Shown here: piece by piece, positions 32,615 through 44,257 of the stretch
How positions within the stretch are numbered: the first letter of the stretch is position 1
Layout: every line of letters begins with the position of its first letter
DNA from: Cephalotrichum gorgonifer
Lineage: Eukaryota; Ascomycota; Sordariomycetes; Microascales; Microascaceae
Assembly: GCA_900312665.1 (NCBI GenBank)
Contig: ONZQ02000018.1
Coordinates: 210,264 to 274,263, forward strand
Reading direction: 5' to 3'
Length of the DNA stretch: 64,000 bases
Program-made: the position numbers and the translations under genes
Notes under the pieces: model-generated
Database searches by the model: none
What the model was told of the DNA's origin: nothing
Seen by the model: only the letters and a program-made list of their open reading frames with translations

Positions 32615-35501
32615 TGTGAATGGCGAAGACTCCCAAATGCGTTCTAGTAACCTGGGCGCAGATGTTTGATGAGAGAAGAGCTGAATATAAGTCTGGGATA
32701 AGACCGAAGATGAGAGTGATCACGAACAGTCAAACTGGGAGGCAACAAGTGGTGGCGCCAGCTGGTCTAGTTATACCAAATCCTTCAAATGAGCTACTCT
32801 ACTCCATACCGGCACCCGCTCCCTCCCTCTCATCCCTGCCGCTTTCCCCAGAGTTCCCTCCCCACACTCGTCACCAGTCATATTAGATTAAGGGTACCGT
32901 AGATTAATGTTGGCCGGGGTACTCGTTCCCGTGCGCAAGTAGTAAGCACCGGATTGGTGAGGAAATGCCGGTTCCTCCAATCAACTCAAATGTGTTTACA
33001 GTGCACCCCTCACATAAACTACCGACTCCACAATTTGCGGCAGGACATTCCGAGATCCCATATCGAATATGGGCATATTCTACGGTTCGAGTGATTTCGA
33101 CTGCCAGCGCGCGGGATGTATGCATATGTCAAATGGTGGGATAATTCATAGAGGTTGTCCAACGGACCGTCATCTACCGGAGCACATGAGGCCGGACCAG
33201 GTCACGCTCTCATTATACGGATGACGGCTTCATATAACTCGGCACTGGGTGCGTGAATTTTGTAAAATAATAAAAAATGTATGTAAAGGCGGCATGGATG
33301 ACGTCGATGGCTCCAATGTGAGTACTTTCCGGGGATCCTATAACGTATTTCTTGCCCATGAATTGACGCATTTTCCTTCATTTATTACTTCCTGTGCCGA
33401 TATCGAGAGCGGAAGGCGATCATTCATGCTGATTGTCCACAAGGTCAGATCCCGACTCCTTGGCATCGCCACCTATTAATGACGGGATGCTATGGAGAAG
33501 CTGCCACCCGAGCAATACTCCTACCATAATAACATCAAGCTTCGTGTGCGAACGAGTAGGATAAGATTTTGTCACGACATACCGTGGCATCGGAAACAGT
33601 CTCGTGGATCACGAGGATGCATCGCACGTCAATCATTAGTTCCGCCGAGTTTCTGGAATATTATATTAAGACAAAGGACTTTGAGATCGACGCTAGATCC
33701 TTTTCTACGCCCAATGGAGAAGTAGGACCTGGTTCGCGTCGGGGGTAATCTTCCGGATAAAATGTTGGCTCCATTCCACGCGAGGCACTATCCACTCCAT
33801 TTGGAATATTATGTAGATTCCGGCACAATTTTCAACGCTCCGTGAAAGCGGGAAGCCGGGACGAGGCATTTCCGTTGACAAGGCGCGGGATGCGAGGAAT
33901 ATCTACGCGAAACCTCCACCAGTTATATTTACTAGCTCCTTCTTCTATACCGTGATGAACAAGTCCACATAATACTCTAGTTGATAATCTGCTAGGCCCG
34001 CTGTGAGAAATTGCTGTGTTCATGGGCAGAGGGGCGGTCTTGGGAAAAAAAAACCCGGAGGTATGAAGAGCCACAAGTAGTAGAATCTGTCGCGTTGGAC
34101 TTGAACTTTATACACAGAGCCTGTGTTTTGGTAGCGCAGCTGCATAGACTATATTAAAGCCAGACATACGTGAAATCCATGAGCACCACCAACTGCGTCG
34201 GGATAGAGCATCTTGAAGGGGTAGAGCTATGCAGGGCTTTCACTGGGCCGTCATATCCGTCAAGGCTCTCACAGATTCCAAGGTTAATTTACTGGTGGGA
34301 ATAATAGATGGACACACCTCCGATTGTTGCAACAGAAGCTGAACCTGGATTTGTGAACAAAGGGCCGGGTTAACCGAGTCCAAATGCTGTAGAGATATAA
34401 TGGCCAGGCGCAGGAGAAATTACGGCGGGAGATGAGATGCTGTATCATAGTACTTTAAAGACCACGCTAGGTCAGATAGATAGCTTAGTATATAGTATTT
34501 AGTGCTAGCCCACTATGTTATAGACAAGTTTAAGTGAAAGACAGCGCCCCGTCGCTTTCTCTGCGGTCTCTTCTGTCGACCTCCTGGCCTGTGAACCTGG
34601 TAATGAATTAGCGTCGTCCATTTTGATTATCGTCCTCTCATGTATTCCACATGGATTTCGCGGGAAGGAACCTGGCAGAATATAATAAAGCCAATTTCTC
34701 ATGTCAGGGACTCGACCCTCGTCTCGCGACATGAACTTGCCTGTACGACGTAAGATCCGGGCGCTGTCGCCAATGTACAGAGGAAACTGGGCAGCGACGT
34801 CGGTGCTTTTTTAAATTACCATAGTTTCGCGGTCGGTGGTGCCGCCGCTCTTTACTCCAGGTAAGAATCTCACTCTTCGAGTGCTGGGAATGCTGGTATC
34901 GTGGTGTTATGCCGCTCCTCGGCCTGCACCGTTTGAGCGGGCCTACAGTAGGTAGCTTAGAATGGGGGTGATCTGCTATGATATCTTGGTGATCTTACAT
35001 ACGCGGCGCATCCGTTCTCATCTGAACGCCTTGCGAACCCCCCAACCCCCCCCCAAAAAAAATGATGTTCGGCGCACCTGAATGGAGTTTTCACCTACAT
35101 AAATGTGTGCATGATGGAAGGAGAAACGTAAATTTCGACCTTGAAAATTCCTCCGATTACACTTCTATTCCTGTGGCCGACCAAGTATAATCAAACCTCT
35201 GTTGCCGAACCTCCGCCCTTGCACTCACTCTCATCACCACCGGTGCAAGAAACTGCCTGTGAATGGAGGACGTCATAGCACAAACCCTTGCACTCCTTGA
35301 ATGCCGACATTTGAGAACTGCTTGTGCCATAAATCTACATGGATCTGAAACGTGCACTGCCACATCCCTGCCACCCGCCGGCGGCTATGCATACTGAAGG
35401 ATTCTTCAGCCCCATCAGCCCTTTCTGGATAAACTGTCTTCAAGCCCCCCCACTTAGGCGCGGCGCGTTTCTCAGGTCGCTAAGTTGTCATATCCCAACA
35501 A
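32615..35501. other. Gene-poor stretch, 2.9 kb
   Basis: No confident gene. One short Cys-rich frame on the minus strand (35191-35310) is listed separately. Homopolymer A/T and C runs occur near 34046 and 35041. I saw no clear transposon termini or transposase remnants. Confidence 0.45.
35191..35310 (-). other. Short Cys-rich open frame, doubtful
   Basis: A 39-codon frame from an ATG at 35310 reads MSAFKECKGLCYDVL.. and contains four Cys spaced like a small disulfide-bonded domain. No signal peptide precedes it in frame; a stop lies about nine codons upstream of the ATG. It could be the last exon of a small secreted protein, or chance. Confidence 0.15.
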
Positions 35502-37666
35502 ATGCTCGCGGCACAGATGGACGAATCCTCTCAATCCTCGTCCCCGTTCATCTCGAAGATGAAGCGACCGGCGCCGCCAATGTCGTGGCAGAGTTGGAGG
35601 GGCGCTCTCACCGAGGCAGCCCGCCAGTCGTGGAAAGACATCCTAGCAGCGCGTTGGAGGCAGTTCATCCTCTTCGGGTTCTACATGTTTTGGCTGTCGA
35701 TGCTCCTTGGACAACTAGTTATCATGGGTTTTAATACCACATCTGGCTCCGGCAGCTTGGGTGACGATGGAGACCAGGGATGCCAGCCCGACGGACAATT
35801 CTCCCTCTACAAGAACAGTTTCGACTGGTGGGCGCCACGGGCATTTTTCGAGATATCGCTATCGGCTGGTGCCTTTTCATTCGCCAACGTCAAGGTTATT
35901 GACATTGCTGCTCAAGTGGTACGTTGGCTTTAACATCATGTTTCTCTGTCTCGTGGCATGAGAAGCGTGTTTCACCAGATGCCTTTCCATCTGCCCACAC
36001 CTCTCGCTATCGTGCTCCTCAATGACGAAGGAGGCCCTGGATTAGCTGGCTGACCATCCTTCTGACATACAGGTAGTGGGGCGCGGAGGCCAAGCACTAT
36101 TGGCCTTTATATCCTGGTGCGTTTTCGCGAAGTACCTTACCGCCAAGATGACCGAGTCGCCCATCACTTACGCCACTTTCTGGGTCATATTCCTCCACCA
36201 GGAGCCCACGCTGGTGTCCACCTACCGACTCATGCGGGACTTTTTATTCCGCCGCGGTCCGGGGTCGATCACCGCTGCCGCCTTTATGCTCTTCACGGTG
36301 GTCTTCCTCCTGGTGTTCCCCACCTTCGTGAACTCAATGACCGGGTATAAGACTACCAACGAGCCCTACGTCAAGGGGTTTGACCAGAATATGATCCTCC
36401 TCGACAAACTTGACAAGGTGGCCTATATCGTCCACGATGGGCACAGGATCAATCAGACGGATGACTATATCCTCCGCTCTTACGAAGGTACGGAACAGGA
36501 TATGCTATGAAGGAGGAATGCGTGACTCTCCGAGCTAACCCGAGCCGCGCAGGACCCATGATCACTACCCTCAGCTCCGGTATCGCACGCTCGGACTGTT
36601 CAAGATCTACTCCTCCGAAGGAATGCGATGCGACTAGAGATATATCAGAGTGTTCGTGACGTCTCTTTCACCCCATCCTCGAGCACGGGTTGAGAGCCAG
36701 AGACGAGACAGAGGAGGGGAAGGTGCAACGATGCTAACTTTGCTGTTACAAGACACGAAAAAGTACGGTTTCTATGGCCTACTAGATGAAGAGACGGAAT
36801 TTAACGGAATCACTCTACCCGCACCTGCGCTGAATGTTTCGGCCTTTTACCTTACCGGTAGTACCTTCTACGGCGAACAATATACCGACCCGCGAACAGG
36901 CCAGCAACCCTTCCGTGACATCAACAGGATGCAGTACGTCTCATCCAACGAGCTCTACAGCTTGGAACACGTCTCGAGTCAAGGAAGCTGTCAGCCTTCA
37001 TCCGACGTAAGTTCCCGAGGGCCGAAGACGAATGAATGGAAACAAAACAAGCTCCCAACCCTGCATTTACCTTTTCGTATCTAACGTCCCTTATAGACCT
37101 ACCAATGGGGAGCCTCCTTCCCTCAGCTTTTCGTAATGCTAGTCGCGCTATCCCTCTGGTCCATTGGAATCTTCGCAATGTGGTACAAGGCCCACCGCCG
37201 CCTCCCCCTAGCCGAAGACCTCAAGGTCCCCTCCGGCTGGCGCGGCGTCCTCGAGCTCTCCCGGGCCATGGAAGCCGAGCTCACAGACGCGGGGATCGAT
37301 CTAGCCGCCACGAGCGACCGTCAGGCCAAGAGGGAGATCCAGAAACGCCTCCGTGGCGGGGCCGTCTCGTTCGAGGACTACTATCTCTCGAAAAAAGACT
37401 ACCGGTTCCGCCTCGAGTTTATAGCGTGGTTGAAGAAGGAGAGGTGGTGGCTCGGTGCCTCTGTCGGGTGTTTCGCGGTTGCCTTTGGGATTTGGGCGCC
37501 GACAGGTATTGCCATCCCGGCGATCATATTCTGGGTCCTCGGAGGCGTGGTGCTGGCAGTTCTTTGGGTAGGGTCTACGCTGGGTAGTAGGCTATTCATG
37601 TTTATACTCTTTAGTATGATAGGGATTGTGTCAGCAGTAGTCCCGGCTGCCGTCCAGAATTTCTAG
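35502..37666 (+). CDS. Multi-pass membrane protein of unknown function
   Basis: Five exons (35502-35918, 36073-36487, 36553-36579, 36753-37006, 37097-37666) give 560 residues; exon 3 is only 27 bp, yet all phases fit. The protein begins with a Ser/Pro-rich cytosolic stretch, then about seven hydrophobic segments (for example FILFGFYMFWLSMLLGQLVI, ALLAFISWCVFAKYL, SITAAAFMLFTVVFLLVFPT, LFVMLVALSLWSIGIFAMWY, and three near the C-terminus including GIAIPAIIFWVLGGVVLAVLW). A soluble loop between the third and fourth segments contains GFYGLLDEETEFNGITLPAPALNVS. I recognise the pattern as a lineage-specific ascomycete membrane protein but cannot name a domain or function. Confidence 0.8.
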
Positions 37667-38222
37667 TATAAAGCACTCGTGGGAGGTATAATAGAGTTCA
37701 TATAGACTAGTTTTATTGAACGCGTAGCTCTTCTTGGGCCTTCTTTCTGTTACGGAGGCCCCGGACCCCCTGTAAACTCCGGTAATATGCTCTGGTATGT
37801 CATCTGCTGCAGGGTATAGCTTCTGCTGTGGGTAGTGTTATCATGTGTGAATGGGGAGTTAGGAAGCCCCCTCAGGTAAGCTCGCCGCTCACGTTGGATT
37901 GGTCAAGTGTAACAAGATTGAGTCCTAGAAAGTCCTACACTTTGCTATCGACAGCGTGTGAACTCAACATAATAGGATACCCTTACTAAGGGCGTGGCAA
38001 AAGGCCTCGGATTAGGAAAAGTGGGGCGTGTGACTAGTAGCAATGAGTGTTCTCCGACAACCCCGCAGCCTGACAACAAGAACAAAGGCAATTATTTACA
38101 TCCATCCATCGAGCTGGGTCAAATATTCAGCAGTAAGGGATAGTCCTGCATGTAACAGCACGCTCCTATGCATATGTAGCCAAGTCTAACAATACGCACA
38201 CGAGTATATCAAGTCCCCGATC
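37667..38222. other. Intergenic spacer
   Basis: About 550 bp with no gene I can support. Confidence 0.5.
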
Positions 38223-39049
38223 ATGACCTTTAAGTTCAACCTGCCCATCAACCTCTCGCGCCTAGAGAATGATCGACTCAAGCTCGTCCCACTAGAGGTG
38301 CGCCCCGGTAGACCTACATACCCTGATCTGGAAGCAAGAACAGCTCACACCCACCTCAGGACAACCTTGAAGCATGGGCCGAAGCCTACGTCCAAGACGC
38401 GAACCGCAACCCGCATGTCTACGACTGGCTTACCTACGGCCCCTTCGCCGACGGCGCCGATTATGTATCCTGGTACAATGAAACCTCCCGCGATAATGCC
38501 AGCGAGCTCCTCCTGGCTATTGTCCTGAAGGCCGGCACTGTGACCCGCGAGGATCCATCCACCGGCGAAGTGACCACCACCGAAGTCACCGACGGCACTT
38601 TCGCGGGCCTCTGCGGATTATCCAGCCAGCCCGAGCGTGCTACTACTGACATAGGGCAGCTTCTGGTTAGTAGCTTCCAGCGAACGTTTGTGGGTACGCA
38701 CGCCAATGCTTTACTGTTGCACTACTGCTTGGGCGGCGTTGCGGAGGGGGGACTGGGGCTGAGGAGGGTGCAGTGGCAGGCGAATGCAAGTAATGTGGCG
38801 AGCGTGAATGCGGCTAAGAGGCTGGGGTTTCAGTTGGAAGGGGTGATTAGGTGGCAGCAGGTACTGCCGATGAGGAAGACGGGAAGCGAGGGGGCCGGAC
38901 TGGAGAGAGATGGGTTGCCGGCTGTGGGGTGGGATGGGAGAGAATGGGGACCAGGACGACATACTGCCATGTTGAGCTTATGCTGGGATGATTGGGTGGG
39001 TGGTGGGAGGGAGCATGTGGATGCGCTCGTGAAAAGGAAATCGTCGTAG
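38223..39049 (+). CDS. GNAT-family N-acetyltransferase (RimJ/RimL-like)
   Basis: Two exons (38223-38297, 38360-39049) give 254 residues. The sequence begins FNLPINLSRLENDRLKLVPLE, the usual RimJ/L-like opening strand, then WAEAYVQDA..VYDWLTYGPF. The core strand TFAGLCGL and the late motif RRVQWQANASNVASVNAAKRLGFQLEGVIRWQ, with Asn-x-x-Ser and GFxxEG, are typical of acetyltransferase domain 3. It should transfer acetyl from acetyl-CoA to an amino group; related fungal enzymes act on small molecules or protein N-termini. It lies tail to tail with the HET gene (243 bp). Confidence 0.88.
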
Positions 39050-39292
39050 AGCTAAATATCGACGGAGCGAACTGGGAACGTTGGCCCACTGCCCGTATAG
39101 TGTACTGTCATACTTATGAGTCCCTGACTCTAGTGAATTTTACCTACTGCGACCAAATTCTATGCCTATAGGACACAAAGGGGTCTGGAAGCGAACGATC
39201 TCAGGAGATATCGTTGTTCCCAAGAACTGGGACTTCATCGTCGAGAATAAATCCTTCGAGACTCATAGATTCATTCCATCCGCCTACGCCGA

Positions 39293-41167
39293 TCACAACA
39301 GTTCAAACACCGTCTCTGTGAGCCCCTGCTGCATCATCTCCCCATCCATGATCCCCTGCAAAAACGCCTCCCCGATAAGAAGGTACTGGCCGTCGGCGGC
39401 AGGTGCTGGCCTCAACACGTACGGCGTAGTCCCACCCCAAACCAGCACGATGATATCGCCGGGCTCCGCCTCACTCGGCCCGAGTCCCACGTATCTGCCC
39501 TCGGACAGTATCGGCCTCGCCCCGGGCGTGTACCCCATCACATTCTGATAAGAATACGTCTTCTCCATCCCATCGCTGTCCAGCGGACCCGCGGCCAGGA
39601 TTTCATACTGCTCCTTGGATCTCTCAGTCGCGCGGGCGAAATACGGAGAGCTCTCAGGGAGCTCCTTGTCACCGATGGGGATGCGCCACTTCGAACTCTC
39701 CCTTTCCGGTCCGGCGTATCGCGATTCTTCCACAAAGGCGGCCACTTCGGCAAACATGGTCCGGCAGGCCTCCTGGGCAAAGGATAGCGCGGGATCAGCC
39801 ACCCAGACGGACCCAGCCTTGGCAATCTTGTCGATGACGGCGCCGCGGAGGCGGAGAACCGAGCCCGAGCCATAGTCGTCCGGCGGCTGTGTCGTATCTC
39901 GAGCCGCCTTGAAGATCTGCATCCCACTGTCCTCGCTCCACGTACTCTCGATACGAGCCTGCCAATTCGGCACCCACGACGGCGACTTCCCCGCGCGCGA
40001 CCGACACCACTTTAGGATGTCCACATGACCCTGCTTGACCAGCGCGCGCGCCGTGGCCTCATACACCTCTGCCGCCGTCTTCGAGTAGTCAGCGACGATG
40101 CCAAGCTCTGCAGCGTCGCTCACAATACCCAGGAGGCCAAAGATGCGGTCGACGGGCATCTCGCACGCTATCCCCTCGAACCCCGTCCGCACGTACGACT
40201 GTTCCAGCACGCTGTGCAGCGCCGCGCCCGCGCCCCCTCCGTCGCCCCAGAACGTCTTCCGGCCGGAACAGAGCGGGCCGGGCGCCCCGCTCGTATTCAG
40301 GGCGCTGAGCTTTTCGTACGGGTCTGCGCCGTCGGCCATCAGCTCCTCCATCGTGTAGGGCCCCGGGTACCGGAGGAGCCTGCCGGCGCGATATTCGATG
40401 ATCTCCCATCTGACTAGCATGCCGTACAGCATGAGTGCCGCGTGGAAGCGGTCAAAGGTGGTGGCGCGCCGGCCGCAGATCATGATTGTTTCCCGTGCGA
40501 GCGTGACCTCCTGCTTGACCCACACCCGGCTGAAGTAGTCGCGGTGCGTCAGCTTCGCGAACGCCAGTCTCGGGAAACGTCTAGCCGCCGCACCGTCGCT
40601 GTCGTCGCCCTCAGCGCCCGTGGCCGCCTGCAGGAGATCCAGGAGTTTCGCCTTGGTCGACAGCTGCGCTGGGTCGTCGCCATCCACGTCCGGCCACTTC
40701 TGGAAGAATTGTCGCCCGTGATCGAACATGCCGCTGTCGAACGCCGCCTTTCCGTACGAATCTATGCCCTCCATGGCCCTGTCGCTGTCATCCGCACTGG
40801 GGCCCAGCCAGAGGAGCACCTTGGCCGCCTGCCTGTAGATGCGCGACATTGCCTGCACTTGGTGACTCTTCTCCGCGTTGTCTGTCTGGTTGATGCACAC
40901 GGCGTCGATCCAGATGCGCGTGTCCGCGTGGGCGGCTAGGTGCTCGATGCACGAGCCGAGACTGGACGTTATCTGGAATGATTTCCCGTCCAGGACGACA
41001 TCGAGCGCGCTGGATTTGACCCATCGGTACGAGAGCGCATTGTAGACTGGGGGGGAGTCGAGGGTGACGACCTCGAACTCGAGGCGGATCTGGGGTGTGA
41101 GCGACGTGATCTTGAGAAGGCGGATAGAACCCGGCTCCAGGTATTCGTACTCGTAGGTATCCGACAT
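39293..41167 (-). CDS. HET-domain protein (heterokaryon incompatibility)
   Basis: A single 624-residue exon. The HET domain is at the N-terminus: IRLLKITSL.. (residues 15-23), YNALSYRWV, the region around ITSSLGSCIEHL, IWIDAVCINQTDNAEKSHQVQAMSRIYRQA and VLLWLGPSADDSDRAM. The C-terminal part contains FGLLGIVSDAAELGIVADYSKTAAEVY and ends with a beta-rich segment GDIIVLVWGGTTPYVLRP..YLLIGEAFLQGIMDGE typical of intronless fungal HET proteins. Such proteins can trigger cell death after non-self recognition. No NACHT or WD partner domain is present. It marks the left side of the organic-acid enzyme cluster; a second HET gene marks the right. Confidence 0.95.
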   Translation of the reverse strand: MSDTYEYEYLEPGSIRLLKITSLTPQIRLEFEVVTLDSPPVYNALSYRWVKSSALDVVLDGKSFQITSSLGSCIEHLAAHADTRIWIDAVCINQTDNAEKSHQVQAMSRIYRQAAKVLLWLGPSADDSDRAMEGIDSYGKAAFDSGMFDHGRQFFQKWPDVDGDDPAQLSTKAKLLDLLQAATGAEGDDSDGAAARRFPRLAFAKLTHRDYFSRVWVKQEVTLARETIMICGRRATTFDRFHAALMLYGMLVRWEIIEYRAGRLLRYPGPYTMEELMADGADPYEKLSALNTSGAPGPLCSGRKTFWGDGGGAGAALHSVLEQSYVRTGFEGIACEMPVDRIFGLLGIVSDAAELGIVADYSKTAAEVYEATARALVKQGHVDILKWCRSRAGKSPSWVPNWQARIESTWSEDSGMQIFKAARDTTQPPDDYGSGSVLRLRGAVIDKIAKAGSVWVADPALSFAQEACRTMFAEVAAFVEESRYAGPERESSKWRIPIGDKELPESSPYFARATERSKEQYEILAAGPLDSDGMEKTYSYQNVMGYTPGARPILSEGRYVGLGPSEAEPGDIIVLVWGGTTPYVLRPAPAADGQYLLIGEAFLQGIMDGEMMQQGLTETVFELL

Positions 41168-41673
41168 CTTAGTAGTAGAGTAGTCGTTTGCAGCAGGATA
41201 GAAAAATACCGAAGCTCCCGGCCCTCTTTGAATCGTGGGCGGGCGGGGTCAGGAAAGTGAAGCTCAATCTGGAAATATTGGCATTCAAGCGACTCGTTCG
41301 GCTCAGCTCCACTCAGCTCAGCCGCCCTGCGATAGCAGGCAGCAGGAGTGACACCGCGAAGACACATGATTGGGTTGGCAGGTGTGTCACGAGCCAGCGG
41401 AATCTAAGTTGAAATACTACCAAACATTCTGAGAAGACTATAAAGAGTAAGCAGCATTGATGTCAATCCGAACCGTGGCCTGTATTCTTTCAAATACGGA
41501 ATAAAAATGCTCTTTCAACACGACGATTCACCCGTCAGTTTCAAGCCCGATTCAACAGACCTAGTAGACTAAGACCCATCGCAGCGGAGCCAAGAAAACC
41601 TCTTCCGTATAGGCGCATTAGAAACTCAGGGAATCATTGTGTTTCAACAGCGACAATTTATCGTATCTGTTAT
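41168..41673. other. Intergenic spacer
   Basis: About 500 bp between the HET start and the MFS stop. I see no gene in it. Confidence 0.5.
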
Positions 41674-43639
41674 TCACCAAACATAGCGATATTGCGGATG
41701 CGCATCACAAAGATCCTCCAAAGTCTTCCCCTCATCGGGATCCGCGTTCCCTTCAGACTCTCTCTCAACCCTATTATCTTCCTTCTTCCCATTGGCCCTC
41801 TTCATAAGCCAGACAGTACTTAAAATAAGCACAAAAGTAAGCACAAACAGCCCAAGTAGAGTCCCGTGGCCGCTAAAGAACCTGGGTGGCTTGTCGTAGA
41901 TCTGCGTAGCCATGATACTAAACACCTGAATACAAATCTGCGATATCCACGTAGCCGTCGCACGCTTCGTGTACCCAGCGTTGCTGCTGGGTATCCAGGC
42001 CGCATATAGGACAATGGCTGGATAGACTGCCGTGGAGATAACGCAGGCGCCCACGATTCCCGCTACAGCGTTGGGTGTCGCGAGCATGATGACGAAACCT
42101 ATGATCGCGAGGCATGTAAGACCCAGGAGGGGGATGGCGCGCTTTCGGAGGCGGTCGGAAGTGTAGGAGGTTACAAGGAGGGAGATGAAGGCACAGCTGT
42201 ATGGGATTATGGTGTAGAGTTGTGTGGTCACTGTAATGTGGTTAGCCATTGGCCGTCAGGAAGTAGGTAGTATGGTGAGAGCGCGAGAGTGTTCGTGGGC
42301 GGGCCGAGCGACGTACAGCGGTCAAATCCAAACTCGCGGAAGAATGTGGGTAGAAAGACCCTATGAGTAATCGTCAGATATATGCAGAGCTTATAGCCGA
42401 GGTGGAAATTTTACCCAAAGCCCGCAAGTGCTGTCGCGTGTGTAGCGATGCCTATCGCCATCATCCAAACCTTGGGATCTTTGGCTGCGATCCACATTTG
42501 GAACAGTTGAAATCTCGAGTGCGCTACATGTTGGGCTATATTGTCCTCTGAAATCAGCAGGCTGTCATGGGGCTGTAGTCTGGGTGTCGAGCGAAGTCTT
42601 ACCCGCAGCTGCGCGCCGAAGAATCAAAGCTCTCTCCTCCTCGCTGCGGAAGAATAGCGAGTGCTTGCTCTCCACCTCGTGCTCCGGGAACCGAGGCAGC
42701 AGTGCCCATACCAGTATGCCCCATGCCACTGTCGGTATTCCCTCTATAACGAATAGCCATTGCCAAGCGGAAAGGTGCGAGACGCCGCTGTCCTGGCCGA
42801 GGGTTTTCCCGACGGCGTAGGCGATCAAGCCGGCAACAGCTCCCGCGACTGGTGTGGTGCAGTAGATATATCCTGGGCAAGCACAACGACGTTAACTCGG
42901 TGAAACTCATACACTGGACAGAAGACGGGAGGGTTGCTGATGAGAGATTCCTACCACAGCGCGTAGAGAGTTCCTCGCGACGGTACCACAGCGATATAAA
43001 GAGGAATGAGGTTTGGACTGCAGATTCTCCGCAGCCCAAGATGAGTCGTAGGACAATGACTTGGGCATAATTCTTGGCGTAGGCGGTGCAGATTCCCGCG
43101 ACGCCGAAGATGATGACCGAGAGACCGTAGATAGTCGGTGCGTGGTACCGTCGGATGAGCAACAGGGCTGGAAACTCGAACACCATATAGCCGACATCTA
43201 TGCGTTATAGATAAGCAAGGATTCCTCTAAAAGAAAAGACGGCAAGATTGAGGTCCCGCGTCGCACAGGAGAACAGGAGACACGGGAGGTAGCAGGTGGG
43301 CCCAATAACAAGTAGGGAACATACAGAACGACATCAGGCAGTTGAAGTATTGTCGGTCAGATAGACCTATGGCGTCCTGAAACCCCATAATCCTCGCGTT
43401 TCCAATCGCACCGCGATCCTATCATCTCGTTAGCCAGAAGAGTCACTGGGGAATGCGCGTCAGGATAATCATACCAGATAGGAAAAGAAGTAGCAGCCCG
43501 AAAGCAGTGTCGTGATTACTAAATCTTGCTTTCGAACCAACCTCTTCTCCGCGGCTCTCCGGACTTGAGGGTCATCGTGACTATGCATCTGCTCCAGGTG
43601 GCTGACAGCGGCGGATGACTTATCTGATGAGTCGGCCAT
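41674..43639 (-). CDS. MFS organic-anion permease, Dal5/Tna1 family
   Basis: Seven exons (43639-43475, 43418-43325, 43197-42955, 42872-42603, 42547-42415, 42360-42317, 42230-41674) join in frame to 446 residues. The signature in helix 1/loop 1 reads YLDRGAIGNARIMG; the family normally has LDRxNIGNA. Further motifs are DVGYMVFEFPALLLIRR, LRLILGCGESAVQTSFLFISLWYRREE and WQWLFVIEGIPTVAWGIL. The C-terminal half contains LYTIIPYSCAFISLLVTSYTSDRLRKR. This Dal5/Tna1 (anion:cation symporter) family imports allantoate, nicotinate, pantothenate and related carboxylates at the plasma membrane. A carboxylic acid substrate therefore fits the adjacent hydro-lyase, isomerase and lyase genes (inference). The protein is somewhat short for the family. 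Confidence 0.9.
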
Positions 43640-44257
43640 GACGAAGTGAGTCTTTGAAGTCAATTTTAGCGGCGCGAGACTATAGGTAAATGAGGGCTCG
43701 AGTCTTCGAGGTATTCGAAACTGAGAGGTCCGGTGGATCAACACTATCAACTCATTATTAGAATTACTCGAACAAGGCCGAACCATCACGCTCTTTTAAG
43801 TCCAGGGCGGGTTTTACCCCAGATTCCCAAATCACAATTTCTGATCCTAGGAACCGCGGGGGCGGATCACGGACACCATTACAGGCAGCGCTATCCTCCG
43901 TCTAGCCTAGTCCGGGGGTGGTATTGCGGGGATTGCGGGGATTGTGGGCTGACGAAGCTGGGTTCGCCGGACACCGGCGAAGTTCGGCGAACCCTACGGC
44001 CTCGGATTTCGTCACATCGGCATCAAAAGTGGTTCAATGTGTACGCGTCGACACAGAAGGAATCCTTGTACGGTTTCATGTGATATGGCATTGACTTATT
44101 GTAGTATAGCACGGATAAAACGTGTGCAGTACTATTTGCAATGCGCTCAGATCTCTGTTCGTACAGGTGTGAAGTCTGTTGTGGGAATAGAGATCTCAGC
44201 GTGTGTAAGTAGTACCTCTCGAAGATGTTACCGGTGCTGTGGCAGGAATACTATCTA
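43640..44257. other. Promoter region of the MFS gene
   Basis: About 600 bp between the lyase stop and the MFS start. I see no gene. It contains the nested CGG-rich inverted repeat at 43961-43994. Confidence 0.55.
43961..43994. promoter_or_regulatory. Nested inverted repeat containing TCGGCGAAC
   Basis: The region starts GGTTCGCCGG-ACA-CCGGCGAA (a palindrome with TTCGCCGG/CCGGCGAA arms) and runs on into GTTCGGCGAACCC, so the outer arms GGTTCGCCG and CGGCGAACC also pair. The 9-mer TCGGCGAAC is at 43984-43992, about 345 bp before the MFS start. It is a candidate Zn2Cys6 site shared with two other promoters of the cluster. Confidence 0.45.

Noticed and set aside
32900..35100. Possible RIP-degraded transposon in the gene-poor stretch
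   Set aside because: I saw no terminal repeats, transposase remnants or extreme AT bias by eye; a RIP index calculation and repeat search would be needed.
40442..40939. 165-codon plus-strand frame inside the first HET gene
   Set aside because: Antisense shadow of the HET coding sequence.
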